Below are positions 1 to 12,496 of a stretch of 64,000 bases of DNA, piece by piece. The notes under the pieces were generated by a model. It searched no databases and was not told the DNA's origin. It saw only the letters and a program-made list of their open reading frames with translations. Source of the DNA: Cunninghamella blakesleeana (taxonomy: Eukaryota > Mucoromycota > Mucoromycetes > Mucorales > Cunninghamellaceae); the NCBI GenBank assembly GCA_017871115.1, contig JAFCIZ010000006.1:4526001-4590000 (forward strand), in the 5' to 3' direction. The first letter of the stretch is position 1. Every line of letters begins with the position of its first letter. Position numbers and translations under genes: made by a program.

Positions 1-674
1 AAATTTGATTTTTTGACATATATTTATATATGTGTATGTATATGTGTATGTATATATATATATATATATAAATAAGAAGGAAAAAGAAAAAGAAAAGAAA
101 AAGAGTAGAAAATATAAAATAAAGGTTTTTAGTAAACTTTAAAAGGGGATGAGAATTAAAAGAAAGATGAGAAAAAGAGGAGAGAAAAAAAAAATGATTA
201 CAAGTTCAACTACGTTATTTATATAAAAAAAAAAGAAGTTGCAGTATATTAGTATATTAGTATTATTTATATAGCACCTCCGCCTTTTCCTTCACTCTTT
301 TAGCCATATCCGTTTAACCCTGGTTTTTCTTTTACCTTTTTTTCTTCTTGTCCCCTTTTTTTTTATTATATATTTTAATATTATTAGTAAATAATTCCCC
401 TTTATATTACTTTTATATACAATTTATCTTTTTTGGATCATTAAATAAAAAGAAAAAATTGCTTTTTAAAAAACAATGAAAAAAAAAAAAAAAAAATTCC
501 AATCATCATTATTATTATTACCATTTATGATGATTCCCAAATATAAAAAGTTTCAATTTCAACGCATGTATTTTATATTATTTCATTTCTTTATTTTTAT
601 CTTTATAGTTATTGATGCAAAAAAAAAAAAAAAAAGGTTATGAAGATGTACTATATTTAACCACATACATACCT
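1..674. other. AT-rich 3' flank
   Basis: No gene is supported here. The stretch is the downstream flank of the PSMD5 gene on the minus strand. It holds a TA dinucleotide run at about 50-70, several A- or T-runs and a short less AT-biased patch near 275-330 with no open frame worth reporting. Any gene to the left of the window could end in it. Confidence 0.5.
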
Positions 675-1099
675 TTATCCACTTTCCATAGCTACAGCAG
701 TAGATGAAGGTTGGTAATAAGGCCCTTGTTGAATATATTGCTGCAATAAAGGAAAATGTCGACCAAAAATTGATTCTGGTTCTCGTCCACCTTCTATTAA
801 AGTTTTGATGATTCCATATTTCCACATCTACGGAACAATTCATAAAAATAAAAAATAAAAAAAAAGGAATGTTTAAAAAAAAATCGATTGCATTCTTTTA
901 TTTCTTTATTTTTCCTAATATTTTTTTTTTTTAATCATCTCTATTTTATTTTACCTGACCCGCTTGTGTATGTTCATTAGATCTATCCAATATATATCCA
1001 AAGAATTCAAAGCTTTGAGCTAATGCCTAATAAAGTATGATAATTAGGAAAAATAATAATAATGATAACCTTTGTCAATAAAATATATAAAACATTCCA

Positions 1100-1136
<37 letters not shown>

Positions 1137-3579
1137 CTTTTTTTGTATCTAAAATTTATTCTGTACTTACTTGCCGTCCCCATTGATGTGATGCAATAGA
1201 TTCTAAAAGTGCAAATCCAGAAATACGAATATTCTCAACAGGTTGTTTGACGGTAGATATCAAGTTTTTAATGGTATTGGGTTGATCTAGTATAATTCCA
1301 ATTAAAAAATAAATAACATAAACATATTTCCAATTTTGATTTTAATTTTATGCAGTGCATTACCTGGAAGTGATTGATATATTTCTAAAGTATATGCTTC
1401 TACTTGATCTTCATTTAATTCACCACTAAATAATAAATATAAATAATAATTGGTAATGTATTATAATTAGTAACCCTTTAGGTTTATTTATCTTCCTTTT
1501 AAATATAGAACCATTGTTTATGCTTATTCTTAACCTTATTCCTATTTTTATTTATTTTACCTTACACCAATTAATTTTGATAATGATTGAAAAATAGTTG
1601 CTTTAGTATCCCCACTAGCAGTCCTAGCAATAGCCATGAATTTAGATAATAATACAGTGTCTCGAACAAGTCTTAATCCGTCCAGGTGAGATCCAATTAA
1701 ACCAACACATGATAAGGTTACAGTCTAGAATTTAAAAGAACACAAACAAACAAGAATATGTAATCAATACATGCAAATAATAAATATACATTTATAAAGA
1801 AGCCGAAAATAGACCGCTCTTTTTTTTTTTTTTAATTTTATTTTATTATTATTATTACCTCTATTTCTTTGTTGTCACTATCAATGGTTTTTTCCAATCT
1901 TTCTAAAATTTGACATTGATTTTGAATTAGAGTAATATTCACATTCTATGTATAATCAAAAAAAAAAAAAAAAAAAAAAAAAAAATTACACAATCACTAA
2001 ATATATAAGGATTACTTTTTTTTTTTTTTTTTTTTTACTATTATTATGAATTCACTTTGTTATTCCTTTTTATTTTATTTTTTACGTACCTTGTTAGAAG
2101 CTAAATGACCAAAAAATTTCAATACAGCACATTTTGTTAATACAACCGCTACATCACGTTCGTCTTCCATATCCAATAAGGGAGCAATTAAAGTAGCTAA
2201 TTTCTCGGATCGAATTAAAAATTGAGAACCTGCAGGTGTGGAAGCAACCTTAAATAGGTATATATACATATATATAATAATATAGCTCATATAAATAAAC
2301 ATTTTTATATTTATATATTTATATTTACCTATTTAATCACTTACATTATTTAATAATTCAATAGCATTCATCTTTAAAAGTAAATCATCTGTTTCTAATT
2401 CTACAAATAACTGCTGAACTATTCTAGATTCCTCACATAACTTAACATGTTGTTCTGATTGGCTGGCAATTTTCATCATCAAGTCATAAACACGGAAACT
2501 AACCGTTTCATTACTAAATAGAAGGATAAAAAATAATAGAATCATATGAGCACATATATTTCGTCATAATTATCAGTATATATAAAACTTATGCCCCTCT
2601 TTTTTTTTTTTATCCTATTCTTTTAAAAAAATTACACTCGCATAATTTGTTCTAAAACAGGAATACAGTTAGAATTAATAAATATTTGACAATTTTCATA
2701 GCTTTGACATGCCTTGATAATATAAAAATATAAAAATAAAAATAGAGTCAATAATTACTATATACTTTTAATGTTTACAGATAAAATGCTGTTTATTTTA
2801 CCAACTGATTTTTTTTTTCTATTTATATATTTATATTACTTTATATAATATGTCCACAGCTTTGTCAGCAACGTGAGTTTCTTGAAAAGCGATTGTTGTA
2901 GCTACCAAAAGAAGAATTTCAGATGTAAGCTATTTTAATAAAATATATTAAAAAAAAAAAAAAAGACGGATGAATATGTAATATTATCATTATTATCATC
3001 TATTAACTATTTTATTTATGCCGATATATATATGTTCGTATTATACGTAATTATATGCATTACCATGGCAAAAGCGTCATTTGGATTATCATTACATTTA
3101 TCTACCAGTTGTAAAGAAAGTGATCTAACATGAGGAGAAAAATGCTCAAGACCGTGAATAAGATATTCTTTTTGTTCTCCAAGTATAAAATATGAGTATG
3201 GAAAAGGACTAAAAAGTTTTAGTAATAGATCACAAATCACTTTGGTAAGTATTTCATTTTCATTATTCTCTTGATAATTATCAGAAGCCATAATTAAAGC
3301 ATGATAAAATTGAGATAAAGGAATCACTGAAAATATAGTTTCCACTTGTTCAACTTGTATACGATCTATTGAAATATAGAAAGAAAAAAAAGTAAAAATA
3401 AAATAAAATGAAATCTATAGTTTAGTTTATTTTTTAACCCGTGTATACTCCACTTTGATTTCATATTTACCACCGATGGATGCCGATAAACCACGTAAAG
3501 TAGAAATCTTTTCACTAATAGGTATATTTTGTTGCAAAGCTTGCTGTGCCCTTTCAAGAGGTGATATAATAGTAGGCAT
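675..3579 (-). CDS. PSMD5: 26S proteasome assembly chaperone/non-ATPase subunit 5 (PSMD5, S5b), many exons
   Basis: The product is a HEAT-repeat chaperone that in animals binds the base ATPases during assembly of the proteasome regulatory particle in the cytosol and nucleus. Exons joined by eye give roughly 500 residues, close to human PSMD5 (about 504). Matching parts are the second exon (3064-3365, with HALIMASD and LFSPFPYSYFILGEQKE, like the family's LLAPFSY region), the exon reading SFRVYDLMMKIAS, the FFGHLAS exon, and the last exon, which ends QGPYYQPSSTAVAMESG just as animal proteins end GPYYVKPVSTTAV. Start: ATG at 3577-3579, first exon MPTIISPLERAQQAL, donor at 3470. The stop TAA is at 675-677. 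About a dozen introns of 50-130 bases interrupt it, some holding long A- or T-runs. Yeast Hsm3 is the divergent counterpart, so this clear animal-like form is notable. Family assignment is firm; individual exon edges are less so. Confidence 0.87.
1103..1133. repeat. TA dinucleotide microsatellite in a PSMD5 intron
   Basis: About 15 uninterrupted AT units lie between two PSMD5 exons. Runs of this type recur in introns and gaps throughout the window and are likely length-variable. Confidence 0.85.
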
Positions 3580-3951
3580 TTATTTAATTATTACTACAAA
3601 AAAAAAAATAGTTGGGAGAAAGAAAATTAAATATTATTACGTTTAACTTTTTTTTTATTTTCTTTTGTGTATTAATAATTAAATCCCAGCAATACAAAAT
3701 AAAAATTATGCTTCAAAACTTTATTCATTTCTTTATCTTTACTCTTCTTCTTTTTCTTTTTTAATTGTATATATACAGCATTTATTAATCAAATGATCCT
3801 ATAATATTTTTTGGCCTTGATTTTTTTTTTTCCATCATTTTTGATATAATAAAAATCGCACTGATTTTTATTACTGATGTTCGCATTAGAGTAAAAAATT
3901 ATTTTTTAATAAAACACCACCACCACCATTAATATTATTATTAGTCTGGTT

Positions 3952-4180
3952 TTCAAAATAATATCAAAAGAAGTTCTACTTAATCAACTCAAAGTAAAAC
4001 ACTCATTGGCAAAGTATCAACAACAAGAGCAAAATCACACATTATTCTTGTGTATTTTTTCAGCTTATGGAGTCATTAATATATCTTTAAGAGTAACTCT
4101 TCATGCAAAATCAAAGAGGCAAAAGGACGATAGAACTAAATAAACATGATCAAAGAATACAATAACTGATCATTCGCTGT
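3952..4180 (+). mobile_element. Relic of a Tc1/IS630-like (DDE_3) transposase
   Basis: Read in one plus-strand frame, this stretch gives HTLFLCIFSAYGVINISLRV followed by a Lys/Arg-rich patch ending KRQKDDRTK, then two stop codons, then SKNTITDHSL and another stop. The order resembles the region after the second catalytic Asp in fungal DDE_3 transposases, which commonly read like TTILGAISA-GVxxxSLRV, then KKRK, then a GTxTGHYL motif. Staying in frame across the stops suggests decay by point mutation. No terminal inverted repeats or intact catalytic DDE triad were seen. The match rests on remembered family motifs. Confidence 0.45.
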
Positions 4181-4223
4181 AATAAAAAATAGTATTAAAA
4201 GTACTAAGAAAGACTGAATTTTT

Positions 4224-4228
<5 letters not shown>

Positions 4229-4255
<27 letters not shown>
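4229..4255. repeat. Poly-A tract followed by AAT/GAT trinucleotide runs
   Basis: An A-run of about 25 bases is followed to about 4336 by AAT and then GAT/GAC trinucleotide runs. The GAT run creates Asp- and Ser-rich open frames on both strands that should not be read as genes without transcript support. Confidence 0.8.
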
Positions 4256-4257
<2 letters not shown>

Positions 4258-5262
4258 TATGTCTTCATTTTTTAATAATAATAATAATAATGATGATGAT
4301 GACGATGACGATGATGATGATGATGATGATGATGATGAAAATAGTAATAATAGGAAGAATAAATTTATCTCAAGATCCATGGTTGCTAAAGGACTAGCTG
4401 AATTGGTTGATAAATATGGAATGGAATATTCATTTGTTTTAATAATAAAACAGTATATAGAGATACAAATATATTTATAAAACAAAACCAATATTACAAT
4501 AAAACTCGTTACTCAGTTTTTTTTTTTTTACTGTAGCTGTATTTTAATTAGATAATACGACTATAATAATAATATAATAACAGTAATAAAATGATAACGA
4601 TAGTAATAAAGATATAATAATAATAAAAGTAATATTGTAATTCAGAATAACTTCCAAGTTCAAATCTATACCTTGTCATTCAACGATATGTATAATAATA
4701 GTCCCTTGACCCTTGGATATTACCAACAGATTTTGATTGTTGTATATATACAGTATTACAATCGAAAAATAAGACTTTTACAACAACCATTTTTTATTTT
4801 TAGTGGATAGATTTAAACCTTCAATCAGATTGTTTTCATTAACATAGAACACCTTTAATGGTATCTACTATATATAATATTTAAGAATTACTTAAATACA
4901 CATGAAGGAAGATAAATATCAGATTTATAAAACATTCTTTCCATACTATTTCATTATTAATTCGTATTCTGAGATGTTTAAGAGTAGGTATACTAAAAAT
5001 TACAAAGTCTTTTGGGTGTTGTTTATTTTAGTTTTTTTAATCCAACATGAATATTACCATAATATATTATCTCTTTTCTCATGTAGTCACTATTGTTATT
5101 AGAAGTTTCAGATAAAGGGGTAGTAAAGATGATAGTGATGGCAGTAGCTAAAGCAAAAAAAATTAAAAGTCAATTTAAATTTAAAATTTTTTTATATATA
5201 TTTTCTTTTTTTTTAAAAAAAAATAATAATATTTTTCACCATTCCCTTCCCTCTCTTTAAGA

Positions 5263-5264
<2 letters not shown>

Positions 5265-5345
<81 letters not shown>
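5265..5345. repeat. (TAA)n trinucleotide microsatellite
   Basis: About 27 nearly perfect ATA/TAA units in a row. This is the longest simple repeat in the window, and it lies in the gene-poor gap. Confidence 0.95.
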
Positions 5346-5346
<1 letters not shown>

Positions 5347-6629
5347 GAATAATATTGGATAACTTATTAAATAAAAATAGCATCAGTTATAAACGCCCTT
5401 ATAATTTGATGCTTACTAAATACGCCGTGTGGCTCAAATATCTGCCTATATCATGTTTCAGTTAGTTACGTCAATCTATTAAAAAACATTGCAACCCTGA
5501 GAATGTGTTAACTTGATTGATTATTACATCCTATTAGTTAGATCGTTTTAGATATTGCATATACTTCTGAATAAAAGGTACCCGTTTTATTTTTTTATTT
5601 TTACAAAGGTCATTAATATTTCCTATTGAATGATTGGATTTAGATTATATTCCGCACCGAAATTATTTTAAAAATGCAACCAAGTTCATTGGCTTGTTTA
5701 TACTATTAGTAAACATTATAACTATCTAAAACACAACAATACCAGTGACCATTATATAAATTTCGAATACATTTTAAAAACTTAGAATTGCTACAAATTA
5801 ATATGGAATGTATAACTTTTTATTAATAAATTTTATCAAATTAAGCTTGAATAAAACTTGCTAAGAACTAAATTATATTAAATAATACTTAATTAGAATT
5901 CAATAGTATTGAATAATACATAATTGAAACTGAATTGCATCCATTATTGTGTAACAAAATAGGCGTTGAGTCAGAACTTGAATTCAAAAAATCAATACTT
6001 TTCAGTTCTTTATTAAAATCCAATGAACTTAAAAAAATTAAATTCTTTTTTTATTACATTGAATTAAAGATGCATGCAAATCTGTTAATAGAGAAAATAT
6101 TAATGGACTCATTATCCACTCTATATCTCTATTTGATAATGGCTAGAATTAATTATCAATGTACATTTTTATGATACATTTTATATTTTTTTTTTATTTT
6201 TTTTAAGTGCTGCTAATAAAATTTATGCGATATGCTCTTTAAAAGGAAGTAAATTTTTTATATCAAAAGTAAAAAAAAATTGTCTGATTTCTAATTATTA
6301 TTTTTTTGTTCAATTAAAATACTGCATTAACAGATAAAAAATTATAAAAGAAAAAATATATTATTGAATTTCCAAATTTCGTCGAAAAGAATGTATAAGA
6401 TTAATTTGTAACCATTATAACCCATCAAGAGTTGGAGCGTAGATTATTCTTTAAAATAAAACCCATATGTTATATAATATGCTTTTTCTCTATTGGCAAT
6501 GTTCTTCCGCATGATATTTTATTATCCGCACTGTTATTTATTTAAAGGGTACTTTTTTTTCTTTCCTTTTTTTTATTTTAATATATATATATATATTTAA
6601 TATAGCAAAGCAAAAAACAACGCTAAGCG

Positions 6630-7169
6630 ATGGGGCAAAAAACAGGAAGAATAACATTATCATCAATTTCATCATTATCGAATGAAGAAAAAAAGCGATA
6701 TGATTATTTTCCATCAAATCTGGTGCTTGCATTATTGAAAACAAATACTCTAGTAACCGATGGATTTATCAATATGGGATCATCCTTCCCAAAAAGTGGT
6801 ATATTAGACAATTTAGATCGAGAAATGGTCATTCTTCGAGTAGGAGCATTAAGTCATTCTTCATATGAGCGAATGCAGCATTTGCCCTATGCTTTGAAAG
6901 CTGGTTGGAATCAAGAAGATATTGCTTTAATTGAATCTGGTAAAAGCTCAAGCGCAAAGCATCAAGCTATCTTAGATTTTGTAGATGACTGTGTGAAAAA
7001 TGTCAAAGTTTCTGATAAGGTTTTTCACAATATTAAAACTCATTACAATGAAGCTCAGATAGCCGAACTTTCCCTTTTGGTTGGATTTTATATGATGACA
7101 GCACGATTTCTTGAAACTCTCGAGGTGCCACTTGATGAAGCCGCAACTTCTTGGGATAATCTTCCTTAA
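6630..7169 (+). CDS. Carboxymuconolactone decarboxylase-like (AhpD-like fold) protein
   Basis: This is a single-exon, 179-residue protein. The central part carries the family pattern: DREMVILRVGALSHSSYE (about residues 67-84) followed by MQHLPYALKAGWNQEDI, matching the usual R-E-x-x-I-L-R core and the Glu plus His in the E-x-x-x-H...A-x-x-A-G stretch. The downstream helix QAILDFVDDC and the KVFHNIKTHYNEAQIAELSLLVGFYMM... region also fit the fold. There is no CxxC motif, so peroxidase (AhpD) chemistry is not supported. Fungal members usually act on unknown small molecules, and the substrate cannot be told. The start at 6630 gives full length, with a stop TAA at 7167-7169. Lack of introns is unusual beside its neighbours but common for such short genes. 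Confidence 0.8.
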   Translation: MGQKTGRITLSSISSLSNEEKKRYDYFPSNLVLALLKTNTLVTDGFINMGSSFPKSGILDNLDREMVILRVGALSHSSYERMQHLPYALKAGWNQEDIALIESGKSSSAKHQAILDFVDDCVKNVKVSDKVFHNIKTHYNEAQIAELSLLVGFYMMTARFLETLEVPLDEAATSWDNLP

Positions 7170-8087
7170 ATTTTTTTGGGGATAATCTATTATTATTATT
7201 TTAGAATTATCGTAGAAAAATAAATTAATAAATTATTGGAATATTTTAGTTAATAAATAAACAAATAAAGTAATAAAATAAAAACAATTCATAAAATAAT
7301 AAATGTTTATTATATATGTATAAAAAAGGATACATAAATATAAATATCTATCTTTTCTTTCTTAAATAATGACAAATATATTGTTTTTCAATATATATAT
7401 ATATATAGCAATAAGTTGATACATATGAATCAGAATTTAAATCAATTTTGACTACATTAATTTTGACTTTTGAATATTCCTTTATAAGGTAATTATGCAC
7501 TTTAGTGTCATGCGTTTATTTACAACATGCAAAACTAACAATCATGAGCTAGTATTTAGGTGATGTAAGTCATAATAATTGCTACATGATACCGTACTCT
7601 GATTTTCCACAATAATAATAATATTAATAATAATAAAACTACCGTGACTCGAGGCATTATTTTTATTTCATTTCATTAACTAAATAAAGAATATGAAGAG
7701 AAAAAAATGCTAATATTTAAGATATTCTTATCAATACTAAATATGGTAATCTACGGAAAAATGAAAAAGATTAGATACTATCTCGATCATGGTGAAACCT
7801 TTATAAAACATGGCATTAAACAAATATCCAGTCAACCCTGTAATTTAGTCATCAAATTATTTCTTTATGGTATATAGGCTAATCTTTTATTTTATTTCAA
7901 TGCCTAATCAGATCAAAAAACAATCCTGACCCTAAATAGATTCAAAATCACTTCAATGAATGATAAATCGATGGGGTTTTACTTTTTGTTTCATTTCTAT
8001 TAACATTATAAATATTAGACATTTCGTAAACTTATTTTTTTTTTCGTTCGTTAATATATAAGCAAACTTAAAAAGAAACGATTTAAA
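7170..8087. other. Intergenic stretch between two plus-strand genes
   Basis: About 900 bases with no supported gene. It holds the 3' flank of the upstream gene with A/T runs and a TA run near 7390-7406, and the presumed promoter of the Ayr1-like gene. A slightly GC-richer box reading ATCGATGGGG lies near 7967-7976, about 115 bases before the start codon. Confidence 0.5.
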
Positions 8088-9584
8088 ATGGCTAGTCCCG
8101 TAGTTTTAGTTACTGGTTGTACTAAGGGCGGTATAGGTAGTATATTATTTTCTCATTAAAAAAAATAATATATTTCTTACTCATTCCATAATATACTCTC
8201 TAACAATAAAAAAAGAAAAGTCTATTCTAACTACTATTTATATATAAATAATGAATATACAATAATAATAATAATAATAGGGTATGCTTTGTGCAAACAG
8301 TTTTCAAAACATGGATGCAAAGTATTTGCTACTGATTATGGTACTACTGAAAATATGGGTGGACTTGAAGGTAAATAACTATAATAAACATTAGCCTATC
8401 TTTTTTATTTATAATCTTTTCCTTTTTGTTTTTAGAGTTCAACTGTGAAAAATTGGTTTTAGATGTTAATAGTACCGATTCTGTTAATAAATGTTTTGAG
8501 GTATAAATATATATTTAATATTATAATAAATAAAAAGACTGACTTTAAATTTATTATTTCCAACTATTTGATAGGATATAATAAAATCAGCTGGTCGTAT
8601 TGGTAAATATTATATATATATTATACGATGGTAAAATGATATAAAGGTGACAATATTTCATAATTTTTTTTTTTAATTTTTTATCTTTTAATTCTCAGAT
8701 ATTGTTGTTAATAATGCTGGTGTACCGTAAGTAAAAAAAAAAAAAAATAGATTTTATCGATTATTAGTTTGAAAAATTTGATCTTTATAACTAAAATGAA
8801 AATTATATTTTTTTTTATTTTTATCTTTAAAAAAATAGTGCTGTCGGACCTTTGCTTGATATTGATTATAAAACAGCAAAACATTGTATTGATACTAATG
8901 TATTTGGTGTTTTATCTGTATCGCGTGTTTTTGGAAGACATATGGCTGAGAACCAAAGATCAGGAAAAATTGTGAATTTTGGGTCAGTTACTGGTTATTC
9001 ATCAACTCCTTGGGCTGGTGTTTACTCTTTTTCTAAAGCTGCAGTACATTCTATGTCTGATACTTTAAGAATGGAATTAAAGCCTTTTGGTGTTGACGTT
9101 ACTGTTGTTGTTCCTGGTAATAATAATAATAATAATAATAACAATTAGTAATACCATATACATGTTCAATTGTTTATGGCTCAATATTATATGATATATA
9201 TTTATGTTAGGTGGCATTACATCCAATTTTGGTAAAACTGGTACTAAAGCAATTAAGATTCCTGAAAATTCTCTTTATAAATCAGTTACCAAGTTTATTT
9301 ATGGTAGAGCTGAATTATCGCAAGGTAATATAATATAATATAATATAATATATATAGTATTATAAATTAATTTTTTTTTAATAGGATCATCGTCAACATC
9401 TGCCGATGATTTCTCTTACAAGGTGGTTCAAAAGATATTAAGACAAACTCCGCCAAGATATATTACCGAAGGGTCCCATACACTTCCTTTTTATCTATTT
9501 TATTATTTGCCATTTTATGTTAAAGATTACTTTTTTTCTAAAAAATTCGGTGTCGACCAAATTAAACTGATTAAAGATAATTAA
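8088..9584 (+). CDS. AYR1: Ayr1-like NADPH-dependent 1-acyldihydroxyacetone-phosphate reductase (classical SDR), 8 exons
   Basis: The product is a short-chain dehydrogenase. Ayr1 family members reduce 1-acyl-DHAP to lysophosphatidic acid at lipid droplets and the ER. Joined exons give about 280 residues: [17 protein letters not shown] (the TGxxxGxG cofactor site), then [47 protein letters not shown] with the catalytic Ser, and [13 protein letters not shown] with the catalytic Tyr and Lys. The PW after the Ser and the [19 protein letters not shown] stretch are typical of Ayr1. A hydrophobic segment near the C-terminus ([14 protein letters not shown]) fits membrane or droplet association. First exon 8088 to about 8136 with donor gtagta; stop TAA at 9582-9584. 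Two exons are only about 9-10 codons long. An AAT run sits right after the 6th exon donor and reads through as Asn, so a careless model would stop there. Confidence 0.85.
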
Positions 9585-10673
9585 AAATTTTTAATTACTA
9601 AAAAAAAGTGCTGTTTGTTTAATTTAATTTTATTCTTTATAATTATAAATAAAAATATACAACTACTTTTAAAACTTTCTTGGATAAACAACAGTAGTAA
9701 ATACTTACATTATATTTCCAGTTGTTATTAATAATACACTGATATTCGTTTTATAAATATTAACAGTTTTTTAGTACATCATGGCTGAGAGTATTGGCGT
9801 CCAAACGATAAACCTGCTCAGATACACAAAGTGTCTTGTAGAAATATACTAAACTCCATATTTTTCAGGAGAGTTAAAACAAATATAAGCTGCCATTTTT
9901 AAATGATTGTTATTCGAAACACTTAATACAAATATGAACAAAGAAATTTAATCTAGTGTTTATTTATGATTTAATATATAAATGTATAAAAATACTTTAT
10001 ATTTTAAGATATTATCAAAAAGCTGTAGGCATTCAAAAAGTGAGAAAAAAAGTCGCCAAAACTCATCCTAATTTGTAGCTTTTTTTATTTTAAAAGATAT
10101 TTTCAACTTTGTTTCTTTTTAATTTATTTTCTAGTTAATATAATACAATTCATGGGATTAAATGTAGATTCTTGTATTCATATTACAAGCTTAGTATTCA
10201 TTTTAATATTTATGGTGTGGCTAGAAAAATTTTGGTTAATGGTTTATGTCAAACTTACTTATACATTGTACGTTTTTTATTACTCTGTATAATAAAAAAG
10301 TTGTTTAGTGATATGAATATATATTATTATAAGAGAAAAAAAAATTTTTAAAAAAGATAAAAAAGTTTCAAAAGGGAACGTAGGTTGAAAAATATTATAG
10401 CTTCAAAAACTAAACCTTTATTTCCATGTTGAATGTAATTTATTTTATTCGTTTTTTTAAAATCATGTAATCTCTCAATTTTTTTAATTGTATTTCTTCT
10501 TGTTTTAAATTGAAGTTCAGTTTTTTTCATACATTTAAAAAAATAGAGATACAAGTTCAATTTTAAATTTTATATGTACATTTTAATATTTATTAAAAAA
10601 AATTGTATTATAGTATATTGTCTTTTTCCTTCTCTTTTGTTGAATATAAATTAAATTAAATAAATGAAATATA
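9585..10673. other. Convergent intergenic gap
   Basis: About 1.1 kb between the ends of two converging genes. I see no gene. Two patches have less extreme base composition than their surroundings (about 9781-9860 and 10022-10080). A frame on the minus strand at 10348-10560 is Lys/Asn/Ile-rich and looks like chance in AT-rich DNA. Confidence 0.5.
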
Positions 10674-12462
10674 TTATAATGATATATATAAAGATCTTTT
10701 TTTCCCAGAAGGGTAAACTATCATGGCAGATGCAATTAAACCAACCGATAACCCTATAGCAACATTCAACATTTGTAAAGCAAAAGCCGATTGACTTGTA
10801 TCATGAAGATGTAACATGGCATAAACACTTTTCACACCTATTATATATAAAGAGAAAGAGAAATAGAAGAAGAGTGAGCTGGTTGTCATAATAATCTATA
10901 ACTTTATTTTATTTCTATTTAGTATTCTTTTTTTTTTTTTCTTCTTTTTGTGTACCTAAACTTCCAGGAACTAATAAGGTAATACCAACACTAATAGGAG
11001 AAATAGGAGGTTCACCCGTAATTTTTAAAGCCAAATGACCATATAAACCTACAGTGAAAGCAGAGATGGCACCCAATATTTGAGAATCAGTAATGATATC
11101 TCCCAAAAAATATGTAACACAAAATCCAACAGCTGCACAAAGTACTTGAGAAAACCATTGTTTTGCACTAGAACCGTAAGATATCCCAATTCCAATACTC
11201 ATGATAGGAAATAATAAAAAATAAAACCAATGGGAGATTTCAGTAGAAGTAGGACAATATCCTGTAGAATCCGATTCAGGATCCATCACACTATATAAAT
11301 AACTACCTAACCGAAGTCCATAAGCTAACATAAAGGTATAAATTAATGCATAACCCATTCGAAGTGTACCCGTGACAACATGTTTAGATGTAATTTCCAT
11401 CTATAAATAGAAAGTAGAAAAAAAAAATAAAAAAGAAGGTTCAATATGGTGTATTTTTTTAAAAGGCCAAGGCATATTATATATATATATTTACCACAGA
11501 AACCGTCATATTATAACCAGGTAATAAGATTAATAAAGCCGGAATTACTGAAGCGTTAAAACAACAATATTGATGTAAGGCCCTACCAATAATAGCACAA
11601 ATAGCACAAGCGGTAATGTCATAAACAGGAGCATAAGCCGGAGCAGATGAAGCCAAATGTAATAATAACCCAACTAATCCACCTAAAAGCCCTGAAACTA
11701 TCCCATCAATCCAAGTACCATGAAACATAACAATCGAAGCGGAAAAACCTAAAATGATAAAGGCAAATATTAATCGCCATATACCACACGTTGGTGGAGA
11801 TATAATGATATTGTTCATATCGTTCATACAGGCTTCAAATGTAATATCTTCTTTATAAAATTTATTAACGGTTTTAATTATTTGTTCCAATTTCCCATTA
11901 TCCGGCCAAACGTTGACTTTATGTAATAAAATTACTGGGTCATTTGGATTATTAGTGTTTTGATTATGATGAGGGTGGAATGCTGAGGATATATATTGTT
12001 TTTTTTCTTTTCTACTTTTTTTTTTATTACTTCTTCTATCTTTATTTTCTCCTTTTTCTTCTTCTATATCTATATCTTTATGTTGCTGATGTCTTTGTTG
12101 TATTGAATACGGGTGTCTATCTTCATCATCTTCTTCATCATCTCCTTCTTCATCTATTTCAATATTGTTTTCTTCCTCTTCTTCTATAGTTACGACACAT
12201 GTACTATTGGAATCTATTTCATATTCCTCCTGTTTATTTTTGTTCCTGCTTCTATATCTTTTGGACTTTTGTTTTTCTTTTTTAGGCATTGGTTTTATGG
12301 ACATGACTAATGAGTCAGGTGTAAAATTATACGAAATATCTAGTGATAATTTTTCAGCTACTAATTTTAATCCATGTTCCTAATAATAGGAATAATAGTA
12401 ACAATAATAGAAAGATTGATCAATAGATGGATAGATTAATAAAGAAGCTCTTTTATCTATAC

Positions 12463-12496
<34 letters not shown>

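Larger units (their letters stand above)
3580..6629. other. 3 kb gene-poor gap with repeats and transposon debris
   Basis: No intact gene is supported between the PSMD5 start and the next gene. The stretch holds a decayed transposase fragment (about 3952-4180), a 25-base A-run, a TAA microsatellite (5265-5345) and many A/T runs. A short frame at 4259-4480 reads through Asn and Asp runs and then MVAKGLAELVDKYG. It is generated largely by trinucleotide repeats, and I could not assign its tail. A frame of about 79 codons at 5935-6174 matches nothing I know. The proximal part next to 3579 presumably contains the PSMD5 promoter. Confidence 0.55.

Noticed and set aside
4222..4491. Poly-Ser and poly-Asp frames on both strands
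   Set aside because: Built almost wholly from the GAT/AAT trinucleotide runs and A-run; only a short tail looks ordinary and it matches nothing I know.
5935..6174. 79-codon plus-strand frame
   Set aside because: Leu/Ile/Lys/Phe-rich in line with base composition, no recognised motif, no splice signals that extend it.
9781..9852. 23-codon plus-strand frame beginning MAESIGVQT
   Set aside because: Less A/T-biased than its surroundings but very short, with no splice signal and no recognised motif.
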